Shown piece after piece: positions 22,406-33,690 of a stretch of DNA of 64,000 nt. Source of the stretch: Rhizophagus irregularis (Eukaryota > Glomeromycota > Glomeromycetes > Glomerales > Glomeraceae); NCBI RefSeq assembly GCF_026210795.1, contig NC_089436.1, positions 3,658,001 to 3,722,000 of the forward strand. The letters are read 5' to 3'. Under the pieces are notes generated by a model. It was not told where the DNA came from. It searched no databases and was given only the letters and a program-made list of their open reading frames with translations. Within the stretch, counting starts at the first letter, position 1, and each line of letters begins with the position of its first letter. A program made the position numbers and the translations under genes.

Positions 22406-22493
22406 GTTGAATATCATCTTGCTTACGAACTTGATAAAGTAACTTATATGTTGGGAGTGCATGATGCATTTGCTATAGACCATTGTGTAGATT
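22406..22493 (+). pseudogene. Short open stretch after the intron-like array
   Basis: After the acceptor-like TTATGGACAG the frame reads VEYHLAYELDKVTYMLGV, HDAFAIDHCVD, then stop. Composition is coding-like and unlike the repeats on either side. No family was recognised. It may be the last exon of whatever gene the array was derived from. Confidence 0.3.
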
Positions 22494-22743
22494 AAAACGT
22501 GATAGATAAGGATGTAGATTATACGGATGATGAATAATAGAATGGGTTATATATATACTACTAGTGAATAGTACATTTAATAAGCAAATAATTTACATTT
22601 AGATTACAAACATAAAACGGATGGGCTTATTTTTCCGTATATTTAACATTTAAAATACATATATAAAATGGTTAATTACTAGACATCTATATAACCGTTA
22701 TTTATCAATTATTTACTATTACATTTTACGGCAATTAATTTTT

Positions 22744-23010
22744 ATAGGGTAGGCAGTATTAAGGGAAATTCTCATGAATTTTTCTTAATACTGCTTAATT
22801 CTAATTTAGCTAATTTAGTATTGGGTTTAATTTAAAAAATTAAGCAGTATCAAGGAAAATACCCGCGAATTTTTCTTAATACTGCTTAATTCTAATTTAG
22901 CTAATTTAGTATTAGGTTTTAATTTAAAAATTAAGCAGTATCAAGGAAAATTCTCGCGAATTTTTCTTAATACTGCTTAATTCTAATTTAGCTAATTTAG
23001 TATTAGTTTT
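22744..23010. repeat. Hairpin repeat, right block (three units)
   Basis: Three near-identical units with a period near 80 bp. Each contains GCAGTATYAAGGAAAATTC, a short CGCG or CATG loop and AATTTTTCTTAATACTGC, followed by CTAATTTAGCTAATTTAGTATT. The orientation is the same as the copy at 20952-21100. Confidence 0.85.
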
Positions 23011-23019
23011 AATTTAAAA

Positions 23020-23250
23020 ATAATTTTAAAAACGTTTTTTTCTAATATAATCTTATAGAAAAAATGTTTTTGCAACGTTTTTCAATAAAATATCAAAAAA
23101 AAAGTTGCAAAACATTTTTTTCTAATATAATCTTATAGAAAAAATGTTTTCGCAACATTTTTCAATAAAATATCAAAAAAAAAGTTGCGAAATGTTTTTT
23201 TCTAATATAATCTTATAGAAAAATCATTTTCCCAATGTTTTTTTTAATAT
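23020..23250. repeat. 80-bp repeat, right block
   Basis: About three units of the same family as 20206-20830 (TTTTTTTCTAATATAATC, TTATAGAAAAAATG, CAATAAAATATC), in direct orientation relative to the left block. Confidence 0.8.
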
Positions 23251-23416
23251 ATTATTATAAAATAATAGTATTGTTAGTTTCAGGTCAACAGGTCATTCAG
23301 ATTTTACTGATGTTACAACCTTAACTGATGCCAAATCGAAATTGCTAAACCTGACCTGATAAATTCAGGTCAACCTGTCAAGGTTACCTGAATTTGGACA
23401 ACCTGTTCAGAACTCT

Positions 23417-23705
23417 AATTTTTAACCACAGAAACGTCAAGTCTGACGTTTTTTAACTAAAAAAATTCAGTTTTTGATTTTTTAATTACAAAAACGTCAA
23501 GTCTGACGTTTTTAATTAATAAAATCATTTTTTTTTGATTATTAATTACAAAAATGCCAAGTCTTACGTTTTTAACCAAAAAAATTAATTTTTTTGACTT
23601 TTAATCAAATCTAACGTAAAAATGATTTTTTAATCATAAAAACGTCAAGTCTGACGTTTTTAATAAAAAAAAATCAATTTTTTTTATATTTAATTATAAA
23701 AACGT
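23417..23705. repeat. 60-bp palindromic satellite, right block
   Basis: Four to five units with AAACGTCAAGTCTGACGTTT or slightly worn versions (GCCAAGTCTTACG at about 23552), in the same direction as the left block. The palindrome carries TGACGT/ACGTCA, the half-site of bZIP (CREB/ATF-type) factors; that may be chance. Confidence 0.85.
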
Positions 23706-23781
23706 TTGATGACCCGACCTAAAATTTTCGAATCAATCTGACAGTATAATGATTATAACTCACTAACAATTACCAAGTTAC

Positions 23782-24084
23782 TCTAGTTCCTTACGAAAAT
23801 TATTTATACTTAAAATAAAAAAATTTTATTAAAATATACTTAAAATAAGTATCAATTTTAATTTGCGATATACTGTATTTACAATATATCTATAAAATAT
23901 ACTTTAATGTACTGCCCAGATACTTAAATTATACTTAAAATATACTGAAATTAGAATAGTGTACATTAAAAGTATATTTAAAGAGTATTTTAGGTATATT
24001 TTAGGTATATCGCAAATTAAAATTGATACTTATTTTAAGTATTTTAAGTATATTTTAAGTATAAATGCTTTTCGTGGGACTAGA
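23782..24084. mobile_element. Palindromic MITE with about 80-bp inverted ends
   Basis: The left arm (TCTAGTTCCTTACGAAAA, TTATACTTAAAATA, AAGTATCAATTTTAATTTGCG) is repeated inverted in the right arm (CGCAAATTAAAATTGATAC, TTTTAAGTATAAATG, TTTTCGTGGGACTAGA). Even the centre is partly symmetric (CTTTAATGTAC and GTACATTAAAAG). Non-coding. The flanking duplication is unclear because the palindrome reaches the very ends. Confidence 0.75.
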
Positions 24085-26270
24085 TATTTACTTTATTTAA
24101 TATGAAAATTAAATTAATAGAAAGTCTAAATATAAGACCGATAAAATAGTAAATATATTAATTGTAAATCCTCTTATTTTATGTTTCACATATTAATTAA
24201 ATAAATTAACTAAGCTTCTCAATATGATATATTAAAAATTATTAACAAAAGCTATTCATGAGATCACTTGTAAAGTATTGAACCAGTTAAATGTTTTTCA
24301 AAGCCTGAATGTTTTTATTAATCAATCACCCCTAACGACTTAACCATTATTCGAATCTCTACTAATTCGTAAGAATTTCCGTACGCAAGATATACAATAA
24401 AGGATTGTCATACATAAGTCATTATTTTATCATTACGTCGATCACACAATAGGCTAGTTATTATGAGGAGCAAGTTACGTGATCTACATGTCATATGTTT
24501 ATTTGGCATATTTCATGGGTCAAATAGATGATGTAATGCGTTAACAATATCAATAATATTTTATCTGTTATGCAATTATAGTTTGGTGAAAAGTCACGTG
24601 AGGGCAGAGATTTTGACTTTGCAAAAGCAACATGATCCTATTTTGCGACATAATAATAATTACATTATTTTGCTCATAAAAAATTATAGTAATTGTTTCT
24701 GTGCTTAATTTGTACACAATTTTTTTTTAAAATTTAAATTTTAAACCACAGTCGGTTTTATAGCGAAGTGATTGTCATGAATAACGAAAATTTGAAGAAT
24801 TTTAATGATAGATCGTTATAACAAGCGTCTCTTAATTAGGAAATTCGAGTTCGTTATAAAAGTGAGCCATTATGATACCGATAAATTATTATTTCTGAAA
24901 TTATTATGTTTGGAATAAATAAAATTTAAGATTTAAATGTTTTATGTCACCACTTATACACTTAGTTTTCATTTAAAATAGTTCTACGGAAAATCCGGTA
25001 ATCAAACAATTTTTGCGACATAACCTAAGACATATCCAGTTAATATCGTTAATATCTTTCAAAAAACCAAAATTTATAACGGATATTCTATTTATTGATC
25101 ATGCTGCGGTTACACAAAATATCCTTATGAAATCACCGATAATAATTATTATAATTTATATTACGATTGTATAATATTCAATGCTTAATTTCATTCACTT
25201 TTTGCTTTAAATCTTTGATCTATGTAGTCCATTTTTAATAATTATTATTAGTTAGCAAAAAATTTTTGATGATATGATATTATGTTTATTTTCTTTATGT
25301 TCTTTTTTTAGAAATTTACTGCGTCTAAAAATCATTAATATCAATAATTTGGTTAGAAAAAAAAATCTAAGCCTACGACAACAATAAAAAATTATTCATG
25401 ATTTCGTTAAAAAATCATTATTGTAAATAGAAAGATTCTTTGAAACGTTTCTTTTCTTGAATACGGTATTTAATTAATTATAATTGGTTTAATAATAGAA
25501 TAATCCTTTTAATACAGTAATGACGAAATGACGAAATAAATGATGAGCCATATTTGAAGAAATGAGAAAAATGCTTTGATATTTTGAATGAATAGCCTCA
25601 AAATCGTTCGAAGGTGGTTTTAATATCACAATATTTCATATTGTTTTTTGATATAAATAAATGACGACATATAATAATCATATATTCATTTGCAAAGAAT
25701 TGTTTGATTTGTTTATGTCACACGAGTTACCGATTTTCCGATTGAAATTATAATGCTAAAAAAAAAATTATGGTTAAAAACGGATTAAGAAAATAAATAA
25801 AAATAAACAATTGTACCAATCAGAAAAAAGATAAAATTTGCTTTACCGTTAAAAAATTTCACTAGACCGATAAAAAAATTGACTAACCTGATAAAGGATA
25901 ATCATTCTCAATCAATAATCTGATTTTGGTTAGTGATCATCCTTTTAAATTTTGTTGTTAAAGTTAAAAAAAAAAGACAAACTTTTTCAGAAAAGACAAT
26001 TAAATTAAAATTTGCCGTTTTCTAATTTTAGTTTTGGATGAAACAAATTAGGGAATTTATTTTATTGGAATTTGAATTCCGACTGTCGTCATTTGGTGAT
26101 CATCATGTGTTTTTTCGTAAGTTTTGTTATTTTTTTAAAATGTTATAAATATTACCCGTTGAACTTGATAATTTCTTCGCTTTAAATTTCATTCATATTT
26201 CTTTTTAGTATTATTTTTTCTAGATAAACAAAACACAAACCTTCAAGAAAAACAAGAAAATTTTGTAAAA
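24085..26270. other. Intergenic and promoter region of the DUF2235 gene
   Basis: No gene is seen. About 24750-24875 resembles the pogo-like MITE at 11380 (TTATAGCGAAG, GTTCGTTATAA). Near the gene, a GTAAGTTTTG at 26117 and a CTTTTTAG at about 26209 could bound a 5' UTR intron. A TATAAATATT lies at about 26145. Confidence 0.4.
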
Positions 26271-27494
26271 ATGGGTAGAAATATTGTCGTAATGTGTGAT
26301 GGAACATGGAATAATCCAAATTCCCAAACAAACGTTTTTACATTATATAAAGAATTAATTGAGAGAGAATTTGAACAACATGTTTTGTATATAGACGGAG
26401 TTGGAGTTGGTGAATTGATCTGGAATTTTACCGTTGATGGAGCTATAGCTTTTAGTCTTGACAATAAAATCAAAGAAGGTTACAGATTTATAGTTGATCA
26501 CTATCATCCTGATGATGATATATGGCTTTTTGGTTTTAGTCGTGGCGCTTATACTGCGAGATGTATTGCTGGAATGATAAGAAATTGTGGAATATTAAAT
26601 CGAGAAATCAACCCTGATCAAATTGACAAAAGTGTTGATCTTGCTTATGGTTTTTATCGTGATAGAGATTTAGCTAAACACCCGAAAGCAAAAGGTTCTG
26701 AAGAATTTAAAAAATCTTTCAGTTATCCTGATTCTAAAAAACCAATTATAAAATTCCTTGGATTATGGGATACTGTTGGCGCTCATGGTTTACCCGGTTA
26801 TGCAATTGGTGAAGGTTTTCGATATTTGGAATTATATGATCAAAAAGTACCTAGTATAATTAAATTTGCTTGTCAAGCTTTAGCTATTCATGAAAACAGT
26901 GCTTTCTTTGAACCTTGTCGTATACTTCCGAACAAATCTGGTACTATCGTAAAAGAGACTTGGTTTCCGGGTGTACATAATGAAATAGGTGGTGGAACTT
27001 TTTTATCACTTAAAGGCAATGAAAGAATAATTAATGCAACTCTTTTGTGGATGATAGAAAATATCGTAGAAGCTGGAGGTTTATTAATGCATGATAATAT
27101 CGAGACTTATCGTGCTCGTTTCTCTCCTGATACTGGACCTTCTTGGAACAATATGAATTATATGTCTGCTCGTATCAATTCTATTCTTCCAACGATAATG
27201 GTTAAAGATAGAACTATTCCATTAGAATTAGATTCTAGTTCAAAATTTTTAAGAAAAGATCTTCTTTATAGGGATGGTGATTGGTTGCTTCCATTTGGTG
27301 TTAGGCCATATCTGTGTACTCATTATACTTCGAAAACATATGAAGAATTTCGTAAAGTTATGGAAAAGAATGGAATCAAACTATATAATAAAGATAATAA
27401 AAATATAAAATACGATATGGATGTAAATGAAAAAGCACAAGACCCTACGAAAAAAATGCGTCCGAAAAATATTCTGAAATTGTCCAGAATATAA
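26271..27494 (+). CDS. DUF2235-family alpha/beta hydrolase (Tle1-like lipase fold), single exon
   Basis: 407 residues starting at MGRNIVVMCDGTWNN, the family's usual opening (CDGTW at 9-13). The nucleophile elbow is GFSRGAYTAR with Ser90. GLWDTVGAHG puts the likely acid at Asp167, and WFPGVHNEIGGG puts the likely base at His236. All three members of a Ser-Asp-His triad are therefore present. Family knowledge: DUF2235 is shared by fungal proteins of unknown role and bacterial type VI phospholipase effectors (Tle1). No signal peptide or membrane segment is evident, so it is probably intracellular. The last residues (KNILKLSRI) are encoded by sequence that resembles the GTCCAGAAT repeat found just downstream, so the original C-terminus may have been altered. 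Fungal copies of this family are common, so recent transfer is not claimed. Confidence 0.9.
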   Translation: MGRNIVVMCDGTWNNPNSQTNVFTLYKELIEREFEQHVLYIDGVGVGELIWNFTVDGAIAFSLDNKIKEGYRFIVDHYHPDDDIWLFGFSRGAYTARCIAGMIRNCGILNREINPDQIDKSVDLAYGFYRDRDLAKHPKAKGSEEFKKSFSYPDSKKPIIKFLGLWDTVGAHGLPGYAIGEGFRYLELYDQKVPSIIKFACQALAIHENSAFFEPCRILPNKSGTIVKETWFPGVHNEIGGGTFLSLKGNERIINATLLWMIENIVEAGGLLMHDNIETYRARFSPDTGPSWNNMNYMSARINSILPTIMVKDRTIPLELDSSSKFLRKDLLYRDGDWLLPFGVRPYLCTHYTSKTYEEFRKVMEKNGIKLYNKDNKNIKYDMDVNEKAQDPTKKMRPKNILKLSRI

Positions 27495-27649
27495 TTGTGA
27501 CAAAATGAGTGTCCTGAAAACATCCGAAAACGCGCAAGATTGGATTAACATCATAGATAGTATTTTTTCTCGCTCTTTAAGTTTACTTGGTAAACACACA
27601 GAGGTTTTAAATACCAGTTTTTTGCTTTTTACATTTTTTGATTTTTATT

Positions 27650-27838
27650 GTCTAGAATTTGCCTGGAATTTTTTCTTGTCCAACTACCAGAATTTGTCCG
27701 GTTTTTTTTTGTCCAGAGATTGTCCAAAATGTATCCAGGATTTTTGTTTCCAGAATTTGTCCAGTTTTGTCTATCCGAAATTTGTCCTGAATTTTACATG
27801 TCTGGACAAATTCGACAAATTCTGGACATTCTTTTTCA
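27650..27838. repeat. CCAGAATTTGTCC minisatellite
   Basis: About ten irregular units of a TTTGTCCAGAATT-type motif, the last ones inverted (GGACAAATTC, TTCTGGACA). The frames 27505-27885 and 27648-27899 across it are Phe/Leu/Cys-rich products of the repeat. Confidence 0.7.
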
Positions 27839-28697
27839 TAGGGAGAGGATACTCGTCCATAATCAAGGAGGATATAATTTATTGAACAATTTCATTTAGT
27901 TATAATTATTAGATTGATAATGCCACTTTCAAATAAAATTATTATTTTAAGAAAATATACTTTAAAGAATTATTTTTTTTTATGTGTATTGTGTATAAAG
28001 TAGTTATATAAAAGTTAAATCATTATTTATCATTGTTAAAACAAAGGTTAAAAGAAGTCTAATATAAATTTGGTGTTGCATTTTAGCACGTTAACATCGT
28101 TAGCCTTTTGTTTGAATTAATTATTAATTGGCATTACAGAAAGATTGAAATAATTAATTTATTGTAAATCACATTTTCATATTATGATATTCCTGACCAT
28201 TTCCCTATTATTCCCAATTAAAATGATTATTTCAAACTTATATTTTCATAGTCAAATGACTCATCCTGACTCCCTTTTTCATTGAAACTAATTAAAGTAA
28301 AAATTAAATTAAGAATAGCCAATAAAATTTAAACAATAGTTAAAACTATTTAAACTATTGGAGGACTACTGAGTACCAAGTGTTAAATAAATAATGCAAC
28401 ATGATATAAGCGGGTGAAACTCAAAAATATTTATCTAAAAATTTGAAAACTTTTTAATTTTTTTTAAAAAAAAGGACAAAAAAATGACGTCAATATTTTT
28501 TTTCCTATAAATAAAAAGTCTGAGATTTTTGATATATTCGGGTGTTATCCGGAAAACTTTCAGAGTATGTGATGATTCATGTTTGTAAACGTTATGATAT
28601 TCCGATAATATTCTGAATGTTTTCTACATTACCTGACATTTTTCCGAAATGCATGAACGCTGTCTTTTTTTTACAATCAATGAAAGATATATTTTTA
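27839..28697. other. Intergenic, no gene seen
   Basis: AT-rich with stops throughout. Confidence 0.45.
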
Positions 28698-29008
28698 TGT
28701 ATTTGTATTTTGTTTATTTTTTATTTTTTATTTAATTTAATAAAGTAAAATTAGATTTATGAAAATACAATTATAGTAAACTGTAATACAAATAGTAAAT
28801 TCAGTGACCAAATCGTATAAATTTCGTGATAAAATCAGTGATCAAATCATGTAAATTCCATATGAATCACGTGCAAATTCCGTATCCAAACCATATTTTT
28901 AGTGATACGGAATTGTACATTTTTCCGTATCCTATTATGATACGTTATTTCTAAGGAAAAAAATCGTATAAAAACTTTATAAAAAACGTATCAAATTTTT
29001 TTATAGGG
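28698..29008. mobile_element. Terminal fragment of the CCCTATAA transposon
   Basis: About 310 bp match the first 315 bp of the element at 12961, in inverted orientation, and end TTTTTTTATAGGG at 29008. Agreement is high over the whole stretch (for example CACTGAATTTACTATTTG seen inverted). The rest of the element is absent. Confidence 0.8.
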
Positions 29009-30088
29009 CATTAGGCAGGGTAGTGATTACCAGCAGGAATCCTATTAACTAAGGAATCAATATTTAATAAATTACATACATGCTATCAAAAAATGATTAG
29101 TATGCGCTCTAATCTCAAGTCGAAAAAGCATCAAAAGTATTAATGTACGTCCTAACATTTTATTATATGAATTCTGGCCAGAGGTACTTATTTTTGGGGT
29201 GCTCACTAACTGCAAAATACGGTATTATTATTCTATGGTATGTAACATGAGTTTAACTTGATGAGATGGCTTAATCAGTTATTTAATTGATTAATTCGTG
29301 ATCCGTAAGTATGCAAATTTATGTCGATCATTAGTAATTTTTTTCTGATACCCTCCTTAAATAATGCTCTTTATGTGAACCCATTCAATATCAACATATT
29401 TTAGTATATAATATTTATCCCAAGTTTCAAATAGTTTGTTTTTTATAATAATTTTTTCATATAATTTTTTATTTTTACTTGACATCACGCCAGATTCCCA
29501 TTTCTGCGGATCATTTGCAATTGACTTGTGGATCACGAATTGAATTAACATTAATCGGTTCCAATTTCCAAAATACAAACTGAGAGATTTTCAACTTCAA
29601 CTTAACAAAACAAATTTTTTTATCTCAAACTTACAGTATATAACGCAAAAAATTATTCTGATATTTTACTGTACATACAGTATTATATATCTTGAAATAA
29701 TTTATCAAGTCACATTGAATGAGAACTTTTAGTGATTGTGTTATACAGTAATAAAGGGTAAGGTATCACTGAATAGTAGTTTTTACAATAAACTTAGTTC
29801 CCTTGTTTAGAAACCACAATACTAATTTATTACAAGTGAAATATTGGTGATATATTTATTATTAATTTTAGACAATATAATTTAATAAAATTTGTTAAAG
29901 ATTTTTAAATTTATTAATCTTACTACAATGTTGTATAATAGATAATATAATGAATGAAGCCTTACTATATTCCATCAAATGTTCCTCGATCTATCACCAA
30001 GTTCAAAATAAAAAAATAATTTTTAAAAAAAAGGTATAAATTATATTTTTAGTATATATTAATAATTTTATTCCAAGTAAAATGTGTT
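29009..30088. other. Intergenic with one unassigned short open frame
   Basis: 29357-29578 (-) is open for 73 codons (NDPQKWESGVMSSKNKKLYE and similar) and has plausible amino-acid composition, but no domain and no splice context could be tied to it. The remainder is AT-rich. Confidence 0.35.
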
Positions 30089-31714
30089 TTAATTACTTTC
30101 ATCTAGAATAAAAAAAAAAAAGTTTAATTAAAATTTAAGAGATCAAAAAAATCAAACACAAAAGTAAATTACCTTCAGGATTAATATCAGGTTTAGTAAA
30201 ATCCATTTTTAAAGAATCTGTAAAACAAATGAATAATTATTTTTCTGAATGGATTTAAATAATTATTTTGAATTAAAATTACCTGAATATTCTAAATCAT
30301 TGTTGTCTGCATTTTTTGGTTCTGGAAGGTTTTTAAAATCTAAAAGTCTACTTGTGTAAACTGCTTGAGGATGTGTTGTATATGAGAGTGTACTAGTAAA
30401 TGATAATGGTGATTGAACTGTTGAAAATGACTTTTTATTAATTTCATCTGCTTCTTTGGCTTGCCTATAAAAATCCATTGGATTGAGACTATGCATTAAG
30501 CCAATAATTAACTTATGTAATTCTTCTGCATTAGGTCGTTTTAAAGGGTCTGCATCCCAACATTGATTAATAATATCAACAATTAATTGTGGAACTTTAT
30601 AATTAGATTTTGGCCTCAACCCCTGACAAATTTTCATTGCTAAGAATTCATCATGAGCTATATCATGATAAGGAGGGAAACCTGTACAAATTTCATATGC
30701 AATGATTCCAAATCCATAAATATCACTTTTTTGGGTATATTCTTTTCCCCTTAAAACTTCTGGAGCCATATAAGGTAGTACTCCATATATTTTCTTATTA
30801 TTACTCTGAGAATGTTCTATATTAGCTGGTTGACATAATCCCAAATCAGTAATATAAGTATAATTATCAAAATTACTTAATATATTCCCACAATGAAAAT
30901 CATGATGAATTAATCCTTTATCATGAATATCTATAAGACCAATTGCAATAAAACATAAATTACTCAACTTTTGGTTCCAATCATGTGAAATGAAGTTGTT
31001 ATTTAAATGTTGTCTTAAACTACCTGTTATTAATTTCATCACCATTATAAAATTATTTGTTTTTGGATCTTTGGTAATACCAAAACAACGAACTACCCAA
31101 CTAGTATTATATACTAAAATATTTGATTCAATCTTAAAAGAAAATTATTGTTAGTTTAACATTTATAAAGGCTACTAATGAAGATTTATAAGAAAACATC
31201 TTACTTCTTTTAAAAAATCTTCTGTAATATCTTGTGAGTTATGTAAGCATTTTAAAGCAACTTTTGTTTTACTTTCTCTTCTCAATTTATTAATATTAAA
31301 ATCCCAACCACAAATATGACCATTTTTCCAAACTGCTTTAAAAGTAGTTCCAAAACCCCCCTTTGCTAAATATTCAACATCTTCAAATTCATCATATTCA
31401 ACCCACTCTATTATTTGATCAAAATTTTTAGCTTTTAATTGTGCTTTTTGGATAAATTCATCAACGTCATGATTTCCACTTGTCCAATTTTTGAAATTTT
31501 GTTTAAAATATTGTGATTTGCATGACCAACAATAAAAAAGACCAGTATTAAGCCGCTTACATTCTTTACATAAACCATATTGTTTATAACGTTCTTTTAA
31601 TTCTTTGTCTGTTATTAGTTTATCAATTAACGATTTTTGTTCTTCAGTCAGTATAAAATGATTAAAATCTTTTATTTGTTCAAATACATCATCACTTAAT
31701 CTAATTTCATCCAT
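30089..31714 (-). CDS. Tyrosine-kinase-like protein kinase with N-terminal Cys4 motif (4 exons)
   Basis: Exons: 31205-31714, 30283-31132, 30173-30217, 30089-30102. Phase is kept at each junction, giving 472 residues and ending PDINPEDESN. The N-terminal part has CKEC (49-52) and CWSC (62-65), a probable zinc-binding pair, then the linker NFKNWTSGN. The kinase domain begins near 115 with AKGGFGTTFKAVW, and the ATP lysine is Lys155 in VALK. The catalytic loop is HHDFHCGNIL (Asp248, Asn253), so HRD is HHD. The Mg loop is TDLGL (Asp266), so DFG is DLG. MAPEVL, SDIYGFGIIAYEICTG and CWDADPLKRP follow. The key Lys and both Asp remain, so activity is plausible but altered. It belongs to the expanded kinase class typical of these fungi and shares ancestry with the pseudogene at 5.2 kb. 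Confidence 0.85.
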
Positions 31715-33690
31715 TTTAATAAATAATTTTTAAACAAGAAATATGTTATTAATTCGTATGTAAAAATCATTAAAAAATAATAAAGGAAAAAAAATGAAAA
31801 AAAAAGTGGTTAAAACATTATTTTATTGTTGCGATGATTTTAAGATCGGCAACAAAATTATTTAAAAAAAGACTAGTTAAATACATAAAGGAAACGCAAT
31901 TATCCTATGATCGGCAATTAAATTTAATTAAATATATATGTAATATTTACGTAATATGTTTATATGTGTATAGGCTCTTACTAAGAACATTATAGCATCA
32001 AGGAAAAGTATTACAACAATTCCTCCAAATTTTTATTTAAATTCCCTAATAGGGAAAATTAGGTTTTAATAAACGTTTAATTTAGGCTAAACTTTTTACA
32101 AATATTGATTACTCACTTTGGTATAACATCGGTAATGATGATGTAAATTTCACCAAGTTCATAAATATTATCATCTGACCTATTTTTTTCATTTTTTAAA
32201 TATGACAATAAAGTATGAACGTTCAGTTAATGATTTTATTTTTTTGAAAAGTTCATATTGAAAGATTTGTTAAGTTTTTAAATAAACATTTATTAATTAG
32301 AATTTTATATAAATATCATAAATCTACATTACTACATAACCCTAATTTCGCTGATAAATTCTCTTAATTTTTCTATTTGAATATTATTTATTAAGGAAGA
32401 AATTATTAAGATCAGTGACAACGTATTAATTTTGGGGGAAATAAAATATTTTAGATATTATTCAGTTTGCCATTAACCTGAAGAATAAAATTTATTAACC
32501 TATAAAATTTGAATATTAGTTAAAATACGCAAGATCACCCATAAGTCAATAATGTTTTATTCTATTTTGATTATAAATAATTTCTTTGCACACAAGTAAC
32601 ATTAAAAGTACTTCATTTTTTAATATTAAAGAATACTTAATAAATTATGCAAAAATTATTATTTATATCACATATACCAAAGTTTAAAGAATTTTGATAG
32701 AAGAAATCTTATTGTTCAACCAAAATGAATTAATAACAAAAGTTACAAATATTTTGCAAAGTTTAATAAAAGTTTGTAAGCTGTTAGAATATTATAAATA
32801 TAATTATACGTCTTATTATTTTACTATACAAAATAATAATGAATATAAACATTTCGTAAATTTCGTCTCGTAAAAATGCGACCAAAGACATCATATCAAT
32901 CCGCAGAGAATCTCCGATTTGGTGTGAAAGTTTGACTTAATGAATTAAGTTGTACAAATGCAAGTTTAAGACCTAAAATAAAAAGGTATCATCATGTAAA
33001 GAATATTTAAAAAGAATAATTTTTTTTTTTACATTAATACATAATTTATATAATGTAAAGAAGTAATACAACGTACAAATGTCTCAAAAACTTCCAGTAA
33101 TAATTGTTAGTTGTTATACTGTAATAATAAAAGTATCACCGAACATTCTCTTGTTTATTATATAATACCCGCCAAAAAAAAATTACGTAAATATACCCCT
33201 AATTTTTTAAGTAACACATTAGTACCGTAATAGCTTTTGTAATATACGACACAAAAAAAATGTAATTATTATCGGAAAATGAAAATTTTAATAAAGAAAA
33301 TAATATTGCTTTATTCGAAGTACACTATCACTAACATCTGTCTATAAAAAAAAATATATTCAAATAAACTGACGATCAGGAGCTGCGGCGTAAAGATTAA
33401 AATAAAATAAAAACCATACCGCTATAATATTTATAATATACAAATCGCGTCTCATACAAACAACCAGATTTACTTTATAAATCTTATAAGCGGACCTTCA
33501 AAATTTTATGCTTATTTTTTCATCACATGATCACATGATCAATAATATCAATAATGAGTCATCTCTTACAGAAAAAAAAATTTTTTTACTATTGTTTTGT
33601 TTGATCATGACGCGATTTTTGGCTCTGACTAGCTATAGCAAACTCGCAAACTCCGTGGGAAAAAAAAAATTTTTGTATGACAATTTTTTT
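31715..33690. other. Intergenic, no gene seen
   Basis: AT-rich throughout. The open frame 33508-33942 is Lys/Phe-rich and overlaps the leader of the second G/T-rich locus; it has no domain and is not credited. Confidence 0.4.

Larger units (their letters stand above)
20099..23416. mobile_element. 3.3-kb composite repeat element with short inverted ends, inserted in the 60-bp satellite
   Basis: It starts AGAGTTCTGAA (20099-20109) and ends TTCAGAACTCT (23406-23416), an 11-bp perfect inverted pair. AAT flanks both sides. Removing the element and one AAT rebuilds something close to a normal satellite unit. Contents in order: GGTCAG-type hairpin (20110-20172); 80-bp repeats (20206-20830); hairpin repeats (20952-21100); weakly coding DNA (21101-21680); an array with splice-like ends (21690-22400) and a short open stretch; hairpin repeats (22744-23010); 80-bp repeats (23020-23250); GGTCA-rich end (23276-23416). 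The repeat families mirror each other in position around the core, although most individual units are in direct orientation. No transposase was found. It resembles foldback-type elements in layout, but the class is unproven. Confidence 0.6.

Noticed and set aside
19915-23705. CRISPR-like array
   Set aside because: Repeats are regularly spaced but the spacers are themselves repeated and AT-rich, no cas genes exist, and the host is eukaryotic.
27505-27899. Phe/Leu/Cys-rich frames after the DUF2235 gene
   Set aside because: They follow the CCAGAATTTGTCC minisatellite and have no domain or conserved start.
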